From NCBI GenBank assembly GCA_026387805.1, contig JAPLKY010000026.1, positions 1-7,208 of the forward strand: a DNA stretch of 7,208 bases. The letters run 5' to 3'. This document shows positions 1-6,820 of this stretch, piece by piece (within the stretch, counting starts at the first letter, position 1; each line of letters opens with the position of its first letter). This stretch comes from Candidatus Krumholzibacteriia bacterium (GTDB taxonomy: Bacteria > Krumholzibacteriota > Krumholzibacteriia > Krumholzibacteriales > Krumholzibacteriaceae). The position numbers and the translations under genes are program-made. Below the pieces are notes generated by a model. The model did not search any database and was not told the origin of the DNA. It worked only from the letters and a program-made list of their open reading frames with translations.

Positions 1-88
1 CACCGAATTGCGCCTCCATCAGCATGTCGCTTTCATTCGCTACGTCGTCAGCAAGATAGCCTTCCACGTTCGTGATGCGTTTTTTCAT
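1..88 (-). CDS. Start of an unrecognised gene, cut by the left edge
   Basis: An open frame begins at an ATG whose complement is at 86-88 and stays open for 29 codons to the edge of the window. It begins MKKRITNVEGYLADDV, is rich in acidic residues after residue 9, and shows no signal peptide or membrane segment in the visible part. A G-rich stretch (GGGGGTG) lies just before the ATG and could serve as a ribosome binding site, although its spacing is short. It reads in the same direction as the ATP-grasp-like gene upstream and may belong to the same unit. I do not recognise the family from these 29 residues. It could be a chance frame, but the start, lysine-rich opening and G-rich leader favour a real gene. 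Confidence 0.45.
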   Translation of the reverse strand, partial: MKKRITNVEGYLADDVANESDMLMEAQFG

Positions 89-410
89 CGCACCCCCGCG
101 AATCTCAGGGTTCAAGTCATCATTTCACCAACACACCCTCTATCGTTCCCACCAAGCGGTCTGCCAGTTATTGTAACTATACCCAGTTTCGTCTGGTTCA
201 GTTTGTATTGTTCGCGTCATCATCCAATTAACAAGCATATCAAAAATCGGCATGTATTGACGACCGCGATGCCTGCGATCTCGTTCGGAATTCCGGGCCG
301 TTCTTCTTGCTGCAATCAGCCCCGTGGCGAGCCGGGGCCCAACCAAGAATATCGGCCAGTGGTATTTATGAAGTACTTGGTCGTGACGAGATCCCAACGA
401 TGAACTCTGT
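89..410. other. Gene-poor stretch downstream of the ATP-grasp gene
   Basis: About 320 bases separate the ATP-grasp stop codon from the next convincing start codon. Apart from the doubtful 37-aa ORF I see no gene here. A 6-bp hairpin (GCCCCG/CGGGGC, 8-base loop, 319-338) lies about 75 bases past the ATP-grasp stop, but it has no T-run on either strand, so it is not a standard intrinsic terminator. On the minus strand a TATAGTTACAAT stretch (about 170-181) resembles a -10 region, but no matching -35 element lies at the right distance. No tRNA cloverleaf or repeat array was recognised. Confidence 0.5.
140..253 (-). CDS. Possible small ORF of 37 aa, unknown function
   Basis: This frame starts with ATG at 253 and ends with TAG at 140, giving MPIFDMLVNW and an unusually aromatic tail, YNNWQTAWWER. 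The peptide has four tryptophans in 37 residues, a hydrophobic start and an acidic middle (TEPDET). It sits between the ATP-grasp-like gene, which ends 157 bases upstream, and the partial gene starting at 88, all on the same strand. No convincing ribosome binding site precedes the ATG; the best candidate is a weak GGTCG. The same frame stays open upstream into the ATP-grasp gene, so the start is arbitrary. It could be a genuine small protein, a gene remnant, or chance. Confidence is low. Confidence 0.22.
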   Translation of the reverse strand: MPIFDMLVNWMMTRTIQTEPDETGYSYNNWQTAWWER

Positions 411-1790
411 CTATACCTTCCACTCGGTCTTGCCGTCCAGCATCGCTGCCAGCAATGGGCCAAACTGCATAGTATTGGGTTTGGCCTTCTTCGTGTAACC
501 GAGAATCAAGGGTGAGACTTCCGCGCCGGAAGAGACGTTGGTCAATAACGAATTGCCGCTCTTGACCTTGGGACCGCAGGGCACCGAACGCGAGATACCC
601 GAGATGAAATCCCATTTCTCAGTCTGCTCATTATAGAGGCAGTTAATCCGGGTATCGTAGACCAGACGCTTGTTCCTGCCCAAGGCACGAGCATCAATGA
701 TGCGCATCTGCTGAAGAGCCGCGTCTTCCGTGAAATGCTCGAATTCCTTGAGATATTTCTTGAGATTGCTCTGTCTAATCAGGATCATATGACAACCGTC
801 ATATTTCAGGAAGAGCTTATCATAAATCTTGGTAACCTTTGGCAGATAAGCATGCAGGAACACGCCTTTGCCGCCGGCCGAATCCCAACGCTTCAGGACA
901 TAACCGCCGGTATTCAGGAGTCCCATTATGCTATCCGGATTGATTTCCTTGCCTAAAAGGGTGTGCGGGCGGGAAACGGTCTTGCCGGTCTTAGCTTCCC
1001 ATTCACGGAAGCACTGCTCTTCAATCGTCTTGGAGCGCCAGGAATCAATACGCCAGGGATTCATCCAGACCGTGTTGGGTGTTTCATTGATGATCTTCAT
1101 GGCCAGATCCCAGCCGTAGAATGCCGGCACGTGGATTCTTTCGATCCGGCGATAGCAGACATCAATCGGGGTATTATCGACCCAGATTTTGCCGTCCATG
1201 ACGTAGGGCCGTTCAGCCGGTGTGATGCGGAACGCCTTAAGACCGTTACGCTTGCAAGCCTCCAGGGCCAGGACGTGAGCGATTTCCTCTTCGCTTTTCG
1301 GATAGGAACGGGTAAGTATACCTACAATCGGCAATTCGTTGTGGCCTTTAACCGCCCAAGCCCCTTTGAATGATTCGATGATCTTATCTAGAATCTTGGT
1401 CGGATGCACCGGATACTCGACTAATTCATCGGCCTTAATCTTCTTGATTCTCTCCAAGCGCTTATACAGGCGCAGAGAAAAGAAACTGGGACAACCCGGG
1501 CAACTATTGCAGCAAGGACCTTCCAAAAGAGTCGGCCGGATATCAACCACGGATTTACCGTCCGGAGAAGCGATACCAGTAATCAAGATGTCTAACCCCA
1601 AAAGAGAACTATGCGGCATGTCATGACTCTTGCAGAACTCCATATAGGCATCGAGCGCTGATTGAGCCACTTCTTTGACCTTATCCCAGGCAGTGTCCAC
1701 AATCCATGTGGGTGAATCCACGTGGCTGGGGATATTCTTCTCATGCCCCAAACCGCCCTGCAGGATTCTCAAGTCTTCATGCTTTGTCAT
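411..1790 (-). CDS. ATP-grasp-like protein, probably circularly permuted type, with a cysteine cluster
   Basis: This 459-aa protein most resembles circularly permuted ATP-grasp enzymes such as glutathionylspermidine synthase relatives, which couple ATP hydrolysis to joining a carboxylate and an amine. The order of motifs supports this. A segment like the usual C-terminal metal-binding part of ATP-grasp (GLDILI at 65-70, VVDIRP at 81-86) comes first. It is followed by VCYRRI (211-216), a glycine-rich nucleotide loop VLKRWDSAGGKGV (298-310), and a closing FISGISRSV ... TNVSSGAEVSP (395-427) that recalls the RvA ... N.SqGG ending of the family. Directly after the first motif is a cysteine group, C93, C94, C97 and C100, which could bind metal or be a family quirk. 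The protein has no signal peptide and is likely cytosolic. The ATG at 1790 is the first start after an in-frame stop about 15 bases upstream; GGAAG about 10 bases before it is a moderate ribosome binding site. Base composition is less GC-rich than the genes beyond 2129. The substrate is unknown, and the assignment rests on motif reading. Confidence 0.72.
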   Translation of the reverse strand: MTKHEDLRILQGGLGHEKNIPSHVDSPTWIVDTAWDKVKEVAQSALDAYMEFCKSHDMPHSSLLGLDILITGIASPDGKSVVDIRPTLLEGPCCNSCPGCPSFFSLRLYKRLERIKKIKADELVEYPVHPTKILDKIIESFKGAWAVKGHNELPIVGILTRSYPKSEEEIAHVLALEACKRNGLKAFRITPAERPYVMDGKIWVDNTPIDVCYRRIERIHVPAFYGWDLAMKIINETPNTVWMNPWRIDSWRSKTIEEQCFREWEAKTGKTVSRPHTLLGKEINPDSIMGLLNTGGYVLKRWDSAGGKGVFLHAYLPKVTKIYDKLFLKYDGCHMILIRQSNLKKYLKEFEHFTEDAALQQMRIIDARALGRNKRLVYDTRINCLYNEQTEKWDFISGISRSVPCGPKVKSGNSLLTNVSSGAEVSPLILGYTKKAKPNTMQFGPLLAAMLDGKTEWKV

Positions 1791-1860
1791 ATTTCTCTTC
1801 TTCCATTACAATATGATGGTCAATGGTCTGGCTGCTTGAATCCCGCCAAGCGGAACGATT

Positions 1861-2101
1861 CTATGGGAAATTCGATTCTGTGTCGAGATATCCCGCGGTC
1901 CATGGTGGGGGCGGACGGGGTCAGCTCGACACAATCTTGGGCATCTGGGTCCGGGTGGATACCTCCGGATCGCCGACGGTGCGGGATGAACGAGATAATC
2001 CGCATGATCCCGCCACAGCGGGGGCACAACAGCAGGCTTTCCTGCCGGACCTTCCGGATGAACTGACCCCATCGCGTGCGCCTCACTTGAGCCAGGCGCT
2101 T
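1861..2101 (-). pseudogene. Decayed C-terminal fragment of an IS91-type transposase
   Basis: One frame (about 2101-1990) reads KRLAQVRRTRWGQFIRKV and then LLCPRCGGIMRIISFI. This matches the zinc-ribbon tail seen in many IS91/Y2-type transposases: a WArLIkkV segment, then CPxCGGxMRIIxFI. A one-base frame change follows, after which a second frame gives GDPEV, also expected at this place in the family, then a stop, then RPPPPWTAGY, a proline-rich ending common in these proteins, closing at TAG (1861-1863). An in-frame stop lies just before 2101, so the rest of the transposase, including its catalytic tyrosine domain, is absent. The fragment is therefore a scar and not active. It begins about 27 bases after the C69 dipeptidase stop codon and lies at the boundary between GC-rich and less GC-rich DNA. 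The alternative is chance similarity, but the ordered run of family motifs makes that unlikely. Confidence 0.66.
2078..2099. repeat. Short inverted repeat near the end of the dipeptidase gene
   Basis: GCGCCT and AGGCGC form a perfect 6-bp stem with a 10-base loop, about 30 bases past the dipeptidase stop codon. On the minus strand, the direction of the operon, no T-run follows, so it is a poor intrinsic terminator. On the plus strand only TTTC follows. It overlaps the first codons of the transposase fragment and may simply be part of that sequence. Confidence 0.3.
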
Positions 2102-2128
2102 TCATCCCCGTCGAAGTGATCGTCCGGC

Positions 2129-3757
2129 CTACTTCTTCTTCTCGATCGGACGCACCTTGAGGATCTCGCCCCTCTCGTTGACGATCCGCCGGTACCACGA
2201 GTCGGGGTAGGGAGGATGCGTTACCTCGTTGAGCTCTGTCTTGACGTTTCCGTCCATGTATTTAACCATGAGATCCTCCCCGAGCGTGCGCCACCGCGCG
2301 ACGGTGTTCTGCGCCGTCGTGCACGAGTACTCGGTGAGGTAGTCGCGCGCAAGAGCGGGGGACTGCTGATAGAGAGCCACAGCGGCTGCTTCGACGCCCG
2401 GCTGCGCGGCGAGGAAGGATCCTTCGAGATCGCGCTGCACGACCTGAATGTCCCTGATCATGTCGATGTAGCGCGAGTAGGCGAAGTTGGCCACCCAGTT
2501 GAAGGTCCAGAAGGCCGAATTCCACGAAAAGTGATAGAGATCGGCCACGCCGACCGCGTACGCCGCGGGAACCCGCGTGATCCCGCAGTAGATCGGGTTG
2601 TAGACGGTGCTGTACGTGTCATCGACGCCGAACCAGTGGATGCCGCCGATCGGGCCGGGGAGCCACGAGCGCATCTGCGACACGAACGAGAACCCCGTCT
2701 GCTGAGTCGAAGTCGCGCGTTCGTTCACGTAGGAGACCGTATCGACCTTCCACTCCATGGGGCGCCACCGGTAGGGGCAGGCGAACGGGCCCGCGCCGAC
2801 GTCCTGCGTCATGTCGAAATCGGTGCCCTCGAAATGGTCGCGCATGAGCTCCATGACGTCATGCACCGAGAGCTTCTTGTCCGGCTTGATCCAGAGGGGG
2901 AACGGCTGGGAGCCGGGAACCCCCTTCACGTAGTTCATCGAGAGCTTGAGCGAGGGAGCCGCGCGGTTGAACATCGCCCAGACGCGCGCCTCGCATGCGC
3001 GGAGCGAGCCGTAATCGAGCGGATAGTAGGCTTCGGCGAAATCGAACTCCTCATCGGCGCCCTTGAAATATCCCTTCGAGCGCGCGAAGGAGATCACGTC
3101 CGGCGAGTAGAGGCAGTTCGCCTTGTCGTTCAGGGGGAACTGGCGGATGCGGGGATAGTTCGCGTGCCCCGCGATGTACCCGTCGGGGATTCTGCGCGCC
3201 ACCCAGACGGCGCCCTTGTTCCCCTTGCCCTTGCTGATCATGTCCATGATCCATGCCTCGTTCGGATCGGCGATCGAGAACGACTCGCCGGAGCTGTAGT
3301 AGCCGTGCGCCGCGACGAGGTCCGTCATGACCGTGATCGCTTCGCGCGCGGACTTGGCGCGCTGGAGGGCGAGGTACATGAGGCTTCCGTAGTCGACGAC
3401 GGCGGCGCTGTCGCTCAGCTCCTCGCGGCCGCCCCACGTTGTCTCGCCGATCGAGACCTGGTGCTCGTTCATGAGCCCGACGACCGAGTACGTGTGGAGA
3501 ACCTCCGGAATCCTGCCGAGAAACTTGCCCGTGTCCCATTCATAGACGTCGTGCAGCGTGCCCGGGGCGAAGTCGCGCGCCGGCAAGTAGGAGAGATCGC
3601 CGCAGAGCTCGTGCGAGTCGGCGGAATAGGTGATCATGGTCGAGCCGTCCGCCGATGCGCCCTTGGTGATGAGAAAGTTCGTGCAAGCGCTCCCCGGCGA
3701 CGCCGCTCCGAGAAGCAGCGTCGAAAGAACGGCCGCGATGATGATGCTCGATTTCAT
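2129..3757 (-). CDS. Secreted family C69 dipeptidase (N-terminal nucleophile cysteine hydrolase)
   Basis: The product is a 542-aa member of peptidase family C69, whose members cleave short peptides, typically dipeptides, using an N-terminal cysteine. Residues 1-24 form a Sec signal peptide (Lys at 2, hydrophobic core IIIAAVLSTLLLGA, ending GSA), and cleavage after A24 would expose C25 of CTNFLITKGAS as the nucleophile. Further family signatures are GLMNEHQVSIGETT (94-107), GESFSIADPNEAWIMD (157-172) and HWFGVDDTYSTVYNPIYCG (374-392). The enzyme is therefore expected outside the cytoplasm. The ATG at 3757 is preferred over an in-frame GTG at 3769, because the strong ribosome binding site GGAGGTG overlaps that GTG and sits 9 bases before the ATG; starting at the ATG also gives a cleaner signal peptide. 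It is the last gene of the row, about 20 bases after the flippase. The exact substrate cannot be read from sequence. Confidence 0.93.
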   Translation of the reverse strand: MKSSIIIAAVLSTLLLGAASPGSACTNFLITKGASADGSTMITYSADSHELCGDLSYLPARDFAPGTLHDVYEWDTGKFLGRIPEVLHTYSVVGLMNEHQVSIGETTWGGREELSDSAAVVDYGSLMYLALQRAKSAREAITVMTDLVAAHGYYSSGESFSIADPNEAWIMDMISKGKGNKGAVWVARRIPDGYIAGHANYPRIRQFPLNDKANCLYSPDVISFARSKGYFKGADEEFDFAEAYYPLDYGSLRACEARVWAMFNRAAPSLKLSMNYVKGVPGSQPFPLWIKPDKKLSVHDVMELMRDHFEGTDFDMTQDVGAGPFACPYRWRPMEWKVDTVSYVNERATSTQQTGFSFVSQMRSWLPGPIGGIHWFGVDDTYSTVYNPIYCGITRVPAAYAVGVADLYHFSWNSAFWTFNWVANFAYSRYIDMIRDIQVVQRDLEGSFLAAQPGVEAAAVALYQQSPALARDYLTEYSCTTAQNTVARWRTLGEDLMVKYMDGNVKTELNEVTHPPYPDSWYRRIVNERGEILKVRPIEKKK

Positions 3758-3766
3758 GCGGTGTCG

Positions 3767-3773
3767 CACCTCC
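3767..3773 (-). promoter_or_regulatory. Ribosome binding site that sets the dipeptidase start
   Basis: The minus strand reads GGAGGTG here, a near-perfect anti-16S match, 9 bases before the ATG at 3757. It overlaps the upstream in-frame GTG at 3769-3767, which therefore cannot be the start used with this site. It lies between the flippase stop codon (3778-3780) and the dipeptidase start. Confidence 0.75.
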
Positions 3774-3777
3774 GCTG

Positions 3778-5367
3778 TTAGGGTTTCCTGAACCGTTTCA
3801 AATCAAAGACATGATACGTTCGCTCCGCGGCGCCGAGCGCGGCGAGCGCGAGTCGAACATGAGGCGCCGCGGAGCGCGGAAGGAGCATCTCGCGGATCCG
3901 CGCGAGGTCCTCCCCGCGGATGAGGCCGGTCGTGAAGGAGAGAACCGCGTAGAGCGCCGTGCCGCCGAGGGCGACGATCGCTATCCGCAGAATCTCGTTC
4001 GCGCCGGCGGTGAGCCGGCCGAGGAGAAGATACGCGACCGCGAGGAGCAGGGGATGGAGCCATACCATGAGGCCGATCCTGCCTCCCGTGACGCGCGCCG
4101 CCATAATGAGGATGATCGCCGCGAGCACGACGAATGTTGCGAGCACCGCGACGGCCGCGCCGTTGATGCCATGGCGCGGGATGAGGATCGCGTTCAGTCC
4201 GACGTTGACCGCGGCCGCGGCGACGTACGCGATCGCCGAGAGCCCGCCTCTTCCGTGCGCGACGAGCGCCGCCCAGCCGATGCGGCAGAAGAGATCGATG
4301 AATGTGATCGCCGCGACGATCTCGACGATGACGATCGAGGGGCCGAAGCGCGGGACGAGAATCGAGAAGAAGTCCCTCGAGAGCACGAAAACGACCATCG
4401 TGACCGGCATGAGCACGATGAATCCGAAGCGCGCCGCGTTATGGATGAGCTTCCTGAATGAGGCCTGATCCCCCGCGTTGTTCGCCGCGGTGAGCGACGG
4501 CACGAGCGCGAAGCCGAGGGTTGAGGCGACGACGTTGAGGATCGTGACGACCTGCGCGCCCATTGAATAGAAGCCGAGCTGCTCCGAGGGAAGGTAGAAC
4601 TTGATCATGATGCGGTCGACCGAGTTGATGAGGTTCCACCCGAGCCCCGCGATGAAGAAGAGAAATCCGAAGCTCAGCGTCTCCCGCATGCCGCGCGCGA
4701 GCGGCCCGACCGCCTTGCCGAAGCCGCTCAGCACCTCCCGGTGGAAGCAGAGGGTGAAGATCGCGGCCGCGACGACCTCCGCCGCGAGCATCGAGCCGAC
4801 GATGAGCGTTACGTTGCGCTGCCAGAGCACCGCGGCGACGGGCAGCAGCGTGTTGAGGAGCCCATAGACGAAGGTGATGGCCGCGCCGAGCTTTCCGCGC
4901 TGCACGGCGAGATAGACCGACGCGAAGAAGGTGTTCACGGCGAGGAACGGGATGGCGAGCGCGTAGAGCCGTATCGGGTTCAGCGCCGCCGGCTCGTGCG
5001 CGAGGTGCTGGGCGAGCCAGGGAGAAAAAACGATGAGGAGCGCCCCCCACAGCGAGCTCAGCATGATCGTGAGAAAAGCCGAAGACCGATAGATCATGCG
5101 CGAGAGGTCGGGGCGACCTTCCTGGAGATATCCCGGCATGAGCTTCAGCACCGAGGTGTTGAAGCCGATGTTCGAAAGCATGCTCGCGATGAGAATGTAC
5201 GGATTCGGTATATTGAGAATGCCGTAGAGCCGCGGGCCGAGCAGGTTTCCGAGGAGGATCCCTTTGATCGGTTTCAGGACGAGGATCGCGATGCGTGCGA
5301 CCGAATAGAAGAAGCTGTCGGATATGACCTTGACGCTCGAGAGGTCGACGGGGGATTTTGTGGCCAT
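3778..5367 (-). CDS. Polysaccharide/lipid-linked sugar flippase, Wzx-like (MOP superfamily)
   Basis: This 529-aa integral membrane protein fits the polysaccharide-transport branch of the MOP superfamily, which flips lipid-linked sugar units across the cytoplasmic membrane. About 12-14 hydrophobic segments are visible, for example near residues 48-70, 96-116, 134-155, 164-182, 186-206, 230-247, 265-290, 312-330, 345-360, 375-396, 402-424, 433-450 and 460-480. Family-like landmarks are the amphipathic start with GNLLGPRLYGI (40-50), SVDRIMIKFYLPSEQLGFYS (249-268), and the late IPRHGINGAAVAV (396-408). The length is normal for the group. A ribosome binding site AGGTGA lies 3 bases before the ATG. 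The gene follows gatD by 47 bases and precedes the dipeptidase by 20. No glycosyltransferase or polymerase gene is present in the window, so its substrate (O-antigen, capsule, exopolysaccharide or another lipid-linked glycan) cannot be inferred. The C-terminal 45 residues form a basic, non-membrane tail. Confidence 0.88.
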   Translation of the reverse strand: MATKSPVDLSSVKVISDSFFYSVARIAILVLKPIKGILLGNLLGPRLYGILNIPNPYILIASMLSNIGFNTSVLKLMPGYLQEGRPDLSRMIYRSSAFLTIMLSSLWGALLIVFSPWLAQHLAHEPAALNPIRLYALAIPFLAVNTFFASVYLAVQRGKLGAAITFVYGLLNTLLPVAAVLWQRNVTLIVGSMLAAEVVAAAIFTLCFHREVLSGFGKAVGPLARGMRETLSFGFLFFIAGLGWNLINSVDRIMIKFYLPSEQLGFYSMGAQVVTILNVVASTLGFALVPSLTAANNAGDQASFRKLIHNAARFGFIVLMPVTMVVFVLSRDFFSILVPRFGPSIVIVEIVAAITFIDLFCRIGWAALVAHGRGGLSAIAYVAAAAVNVGLNAILIPRHGINGAAVAVLATFVVLAAIILIMAARVTGGRIGLMVWLHPLLLAVAYLLLGRLTAGANEILRIAIVALGGTALYAVLSFTTGLIRGEDLARIREMLLPRSAAPHVRLALAALGAAERTYHVFDLKRFRKP

Positions 5368-5370
5368 TCG

Positions 5371-5376
5371 TCACCT
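5371..5376 (-). promoter_or_regulatory. Ribosome binding site of the flippase gene
   Basis: The minus strand reads AGGTGA, with CGA between it and the ATG at 5367. The spacing is short but resembles that of gatD, which also has an AGGTG core close to its start, so this looks like a local habit of the genome. Confidence 0.55.
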
Positions 5377-5414
5377 GGCGCCGTGCCCGGAAACCCGCGC
5401 GGCGCTGCGAAGCA

Positions 5415-6812
5415 TCACTTCTTGTACTTGCTGATGAACTCCTCGACCTCGGGGATGCCCCCCTGGTAGATGAGGTAGCCGTTATGCGGTTCGCGTTCCG
5501 TGATCTCGCCGGCGACGGGGGTGAGCATGATCTTTCGCACCTCTTCGCGGTCGTGCGTCTGGCCGAGCGCCCAGCAGAGCTTCATGTACCCGACCTCGGG
5601 GAGGAGATTCGCCCCCGGAATGACGCCGAGGTCCATCATGTCGCGTCCCGTGTCGTACACGTACATCTGCACGTAGCCCCAGAGCGTCTGCACCGTCATA
5701 TAAACGTGGATCCCTTTGTCGAAGGCCTTCTTGAGGCTCGGGTAGAGGGGCTTGTTGACGTGGCCGAGGCCGGTGCCGGCGATGATGATCCCCTGGTAGC
5801 CGTTGTCGATGAGCGAGTCGATGATGTCGGGCTTCATGTTCGGATAGTAGTACACGATCGAGACGCGGTCGTCGAACGCGGTGTTGATCGTGACGTCGCG
5901 GTCGGTGCGCCGCCGCTTGTAATCCTGGCGCAGGTGAATGAAGCGGTTGCGGTCCACCATGGCGAGCGGGATGTCGCCGATCGTGCGGAAGGTCGAACGG
6001 TAGGACGAATGCATCTTCCGGACGCGCGTGCCGCGGTGCAGGAGCCCGTAGTCGTCGCTCGTCGGGCCGAACATGCAGACCATGACCTCGGCGATGTCGC
6101 CGTGCGCCGCCGAGCTCGTCGCGTTGATGAGATTGATCGCGGCGTCGCTCGATGGGCGGTCGCTCGAGCGCTGCGAGCCGACCATGATGATCGGGACGGG
6201 GGAGTTCTGCACCATGAACGAGAGGATCGCCGCCGTGTGGTGCATCGTGTCCGTGCCGTGGCCGATGATGATGCCGGCCACCCCGCGCGCGATCTCGCGC
6301 CCGATTGCGTTCGCCGTGCCGATCCACTGTTCCGGTCCCATGTTCTCGCTGAAGACGCCGTAAAGCTTTTCCGTCTCGATGTTGCAGATGTCGGCGAGCT
6401 CGGGCACCGAGCCGTAGAGCTCCCCCGGCGAAAAGGCCGGGATGACGGCTCCCGTGCGATAATCGAGACGCGAGGCGATTGTTCCGCCGGTGCCGAGCAT
6501 CTTCACCAGCGGCTTCGCCGGATCGTACGGGAACGCCTTTTCGGGAATCTTGTAGTGCGCTTCCTTGCGGCCGAGCTCCTTCACCGCCGTGATCGTTCCC
6601 ACGGCGAGCCCGACGTTGTAGCCGTTCCTGAGCTTGAGCACGATGTGCTTGTCGTCGGCGGTCTCGGAGCGGGGGAGAATGATGCCGGTGAAATTCCCGC
6701 GCGTCGATTCAACCTCGATGTCGCTCCAGACGCTCACCTGGAAGCGTTTGAGGCAGTCGAGCGCCTCCCCCCTGTAGCCCTTGTGGGAATCCTGCGGAAT
6801 GTTCGAGCTCAT
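5415..6812 (-). CDS. gatD: Glutamyl-tRNA(Gln) amidotransferase subunit D
   Basis: GatD is the asparaginase-like subunit of the GatDE complex. It releases ammonia from glutamine or asparagine, which GatE uses to turn Glu-tRNA(Gln) into Gln-tRNA(Gln) in the cytosol. The 465-aa protein has the full GatD layout: an N-terminal beta-barrel domain (about 10-95) with the diagnostic HIVLKLRNGYNVG (56-68), then an L-asparaginase-type domain. The expected catalytic residues are present: T111 in LGTGGTIASRLDYRTGAV, T187 and D188 in GHGTDTM, and K266 in HRGTRVRKMH. The spacing and the N-terminal domain separate it from plain asparaginases. The ATG at 6812 has GAGGTG just upstream, overlapping the stop codon of gatE 6 bases away, so the two are probably translationally coupled, as expected for a heterodimer. 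GatD is regarded as an archaeal-type enzyme, so its presence beside bacterial-looking genes is notable. Confidence 0.95.
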   Translation of the reverse strand: MSSNIPQDSHKGYRGEALDCLKRFQVSVWSDIEVESTRGNFTGIILPRSETADDKHIVLKLRNGYNVGLAVGTITAVKELGRKEAHYKIPEKAFPYDPAKPLVKMLGTGGTIASRLDYRTGAVIPAFSPGELYGSVPELADICNIETEKLYGVFSENMGPEQWIGTANAIGREIARGVAGIIIGHGTDTMHHTAAILSFMVQNSPVPIIMVGSQRSSDRPSSDAAINLINATSSAAHGDIAEVMVCMFGPTSDDYGLLHRGTRVRKMHSSYRSTFRTIGDIPLAMVDRNRFIHLRQDYKRRRTDRDVTINTAFDDRVSIVYYYPNMKPDIIDSLIDNGYQGIIIAGTGLGHVNKPLYPSLKKAFDKGIHVYMTVQTLWGYVQMYVYDTGRDMMDLGVIPGANLLPEVGYMKLCWALGQTHDREEVRKIMLTPVAGEITEREPHNGYLIYQGGIPEVEEFISKYKK

Positions 6813-6814
6813 GA

Positions 6815-6820
6815 CACCTC
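6815..6820 (-). promoter_or_regulatory. gatD ribosome binding site overlapping the gatE stop codon
   Basis: GAGGTG on the minus strand shares bases with the TGA stop of gatE (6821-6819) and lies 2 bases (4 from its GAGG core) before the gatD ATG. Ribosomes finishing gatE would be placed to start gatD, which fits production of the two subunits in equal amounts. Confidence 0.55.

Noticed and set aside
286..295. Perfect 10-base palindrome CGGAATTCCG
   Set aside because: A single palindrome of this length is common by chance and no partner repeat or operator context was seen.
1777..1806. Nine-codon ORF (MEEEKYDKA) overlapping the ATP-grasp start codon
   Set aside because: It could be a tiny leader peptide, but has no regulatory residue pattern and no attenuator-like hairpins; chance is likely.
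1806..2198. 130-aa minus-strand frame through the transposase fragment and dipeptidase end
   Set aside because: It overlaps the dipeptidase 3' end in another frame and carries none of the zinc-ribbon motifs, which lie in the neighbouring frames.
2216..3781. 521-aa open frame on the plus strand opposite the dipeptidase gene
   Set aside because: It is fully antisense to a well-supported C69 gene, is dominated by Arg, Val, Ala, Asp and Glu, and shows no domain. Long antisense frames are expected in GC-rich coding DNA.
3811..4461. Highly charged 216-aa plus-strand frame opposite the flippase
   Set aside because: It is antisense to hydrophobic membrane-segment codons, which produce Arg/Glu/Asp-rich shadows; no independent start signal or family motif.
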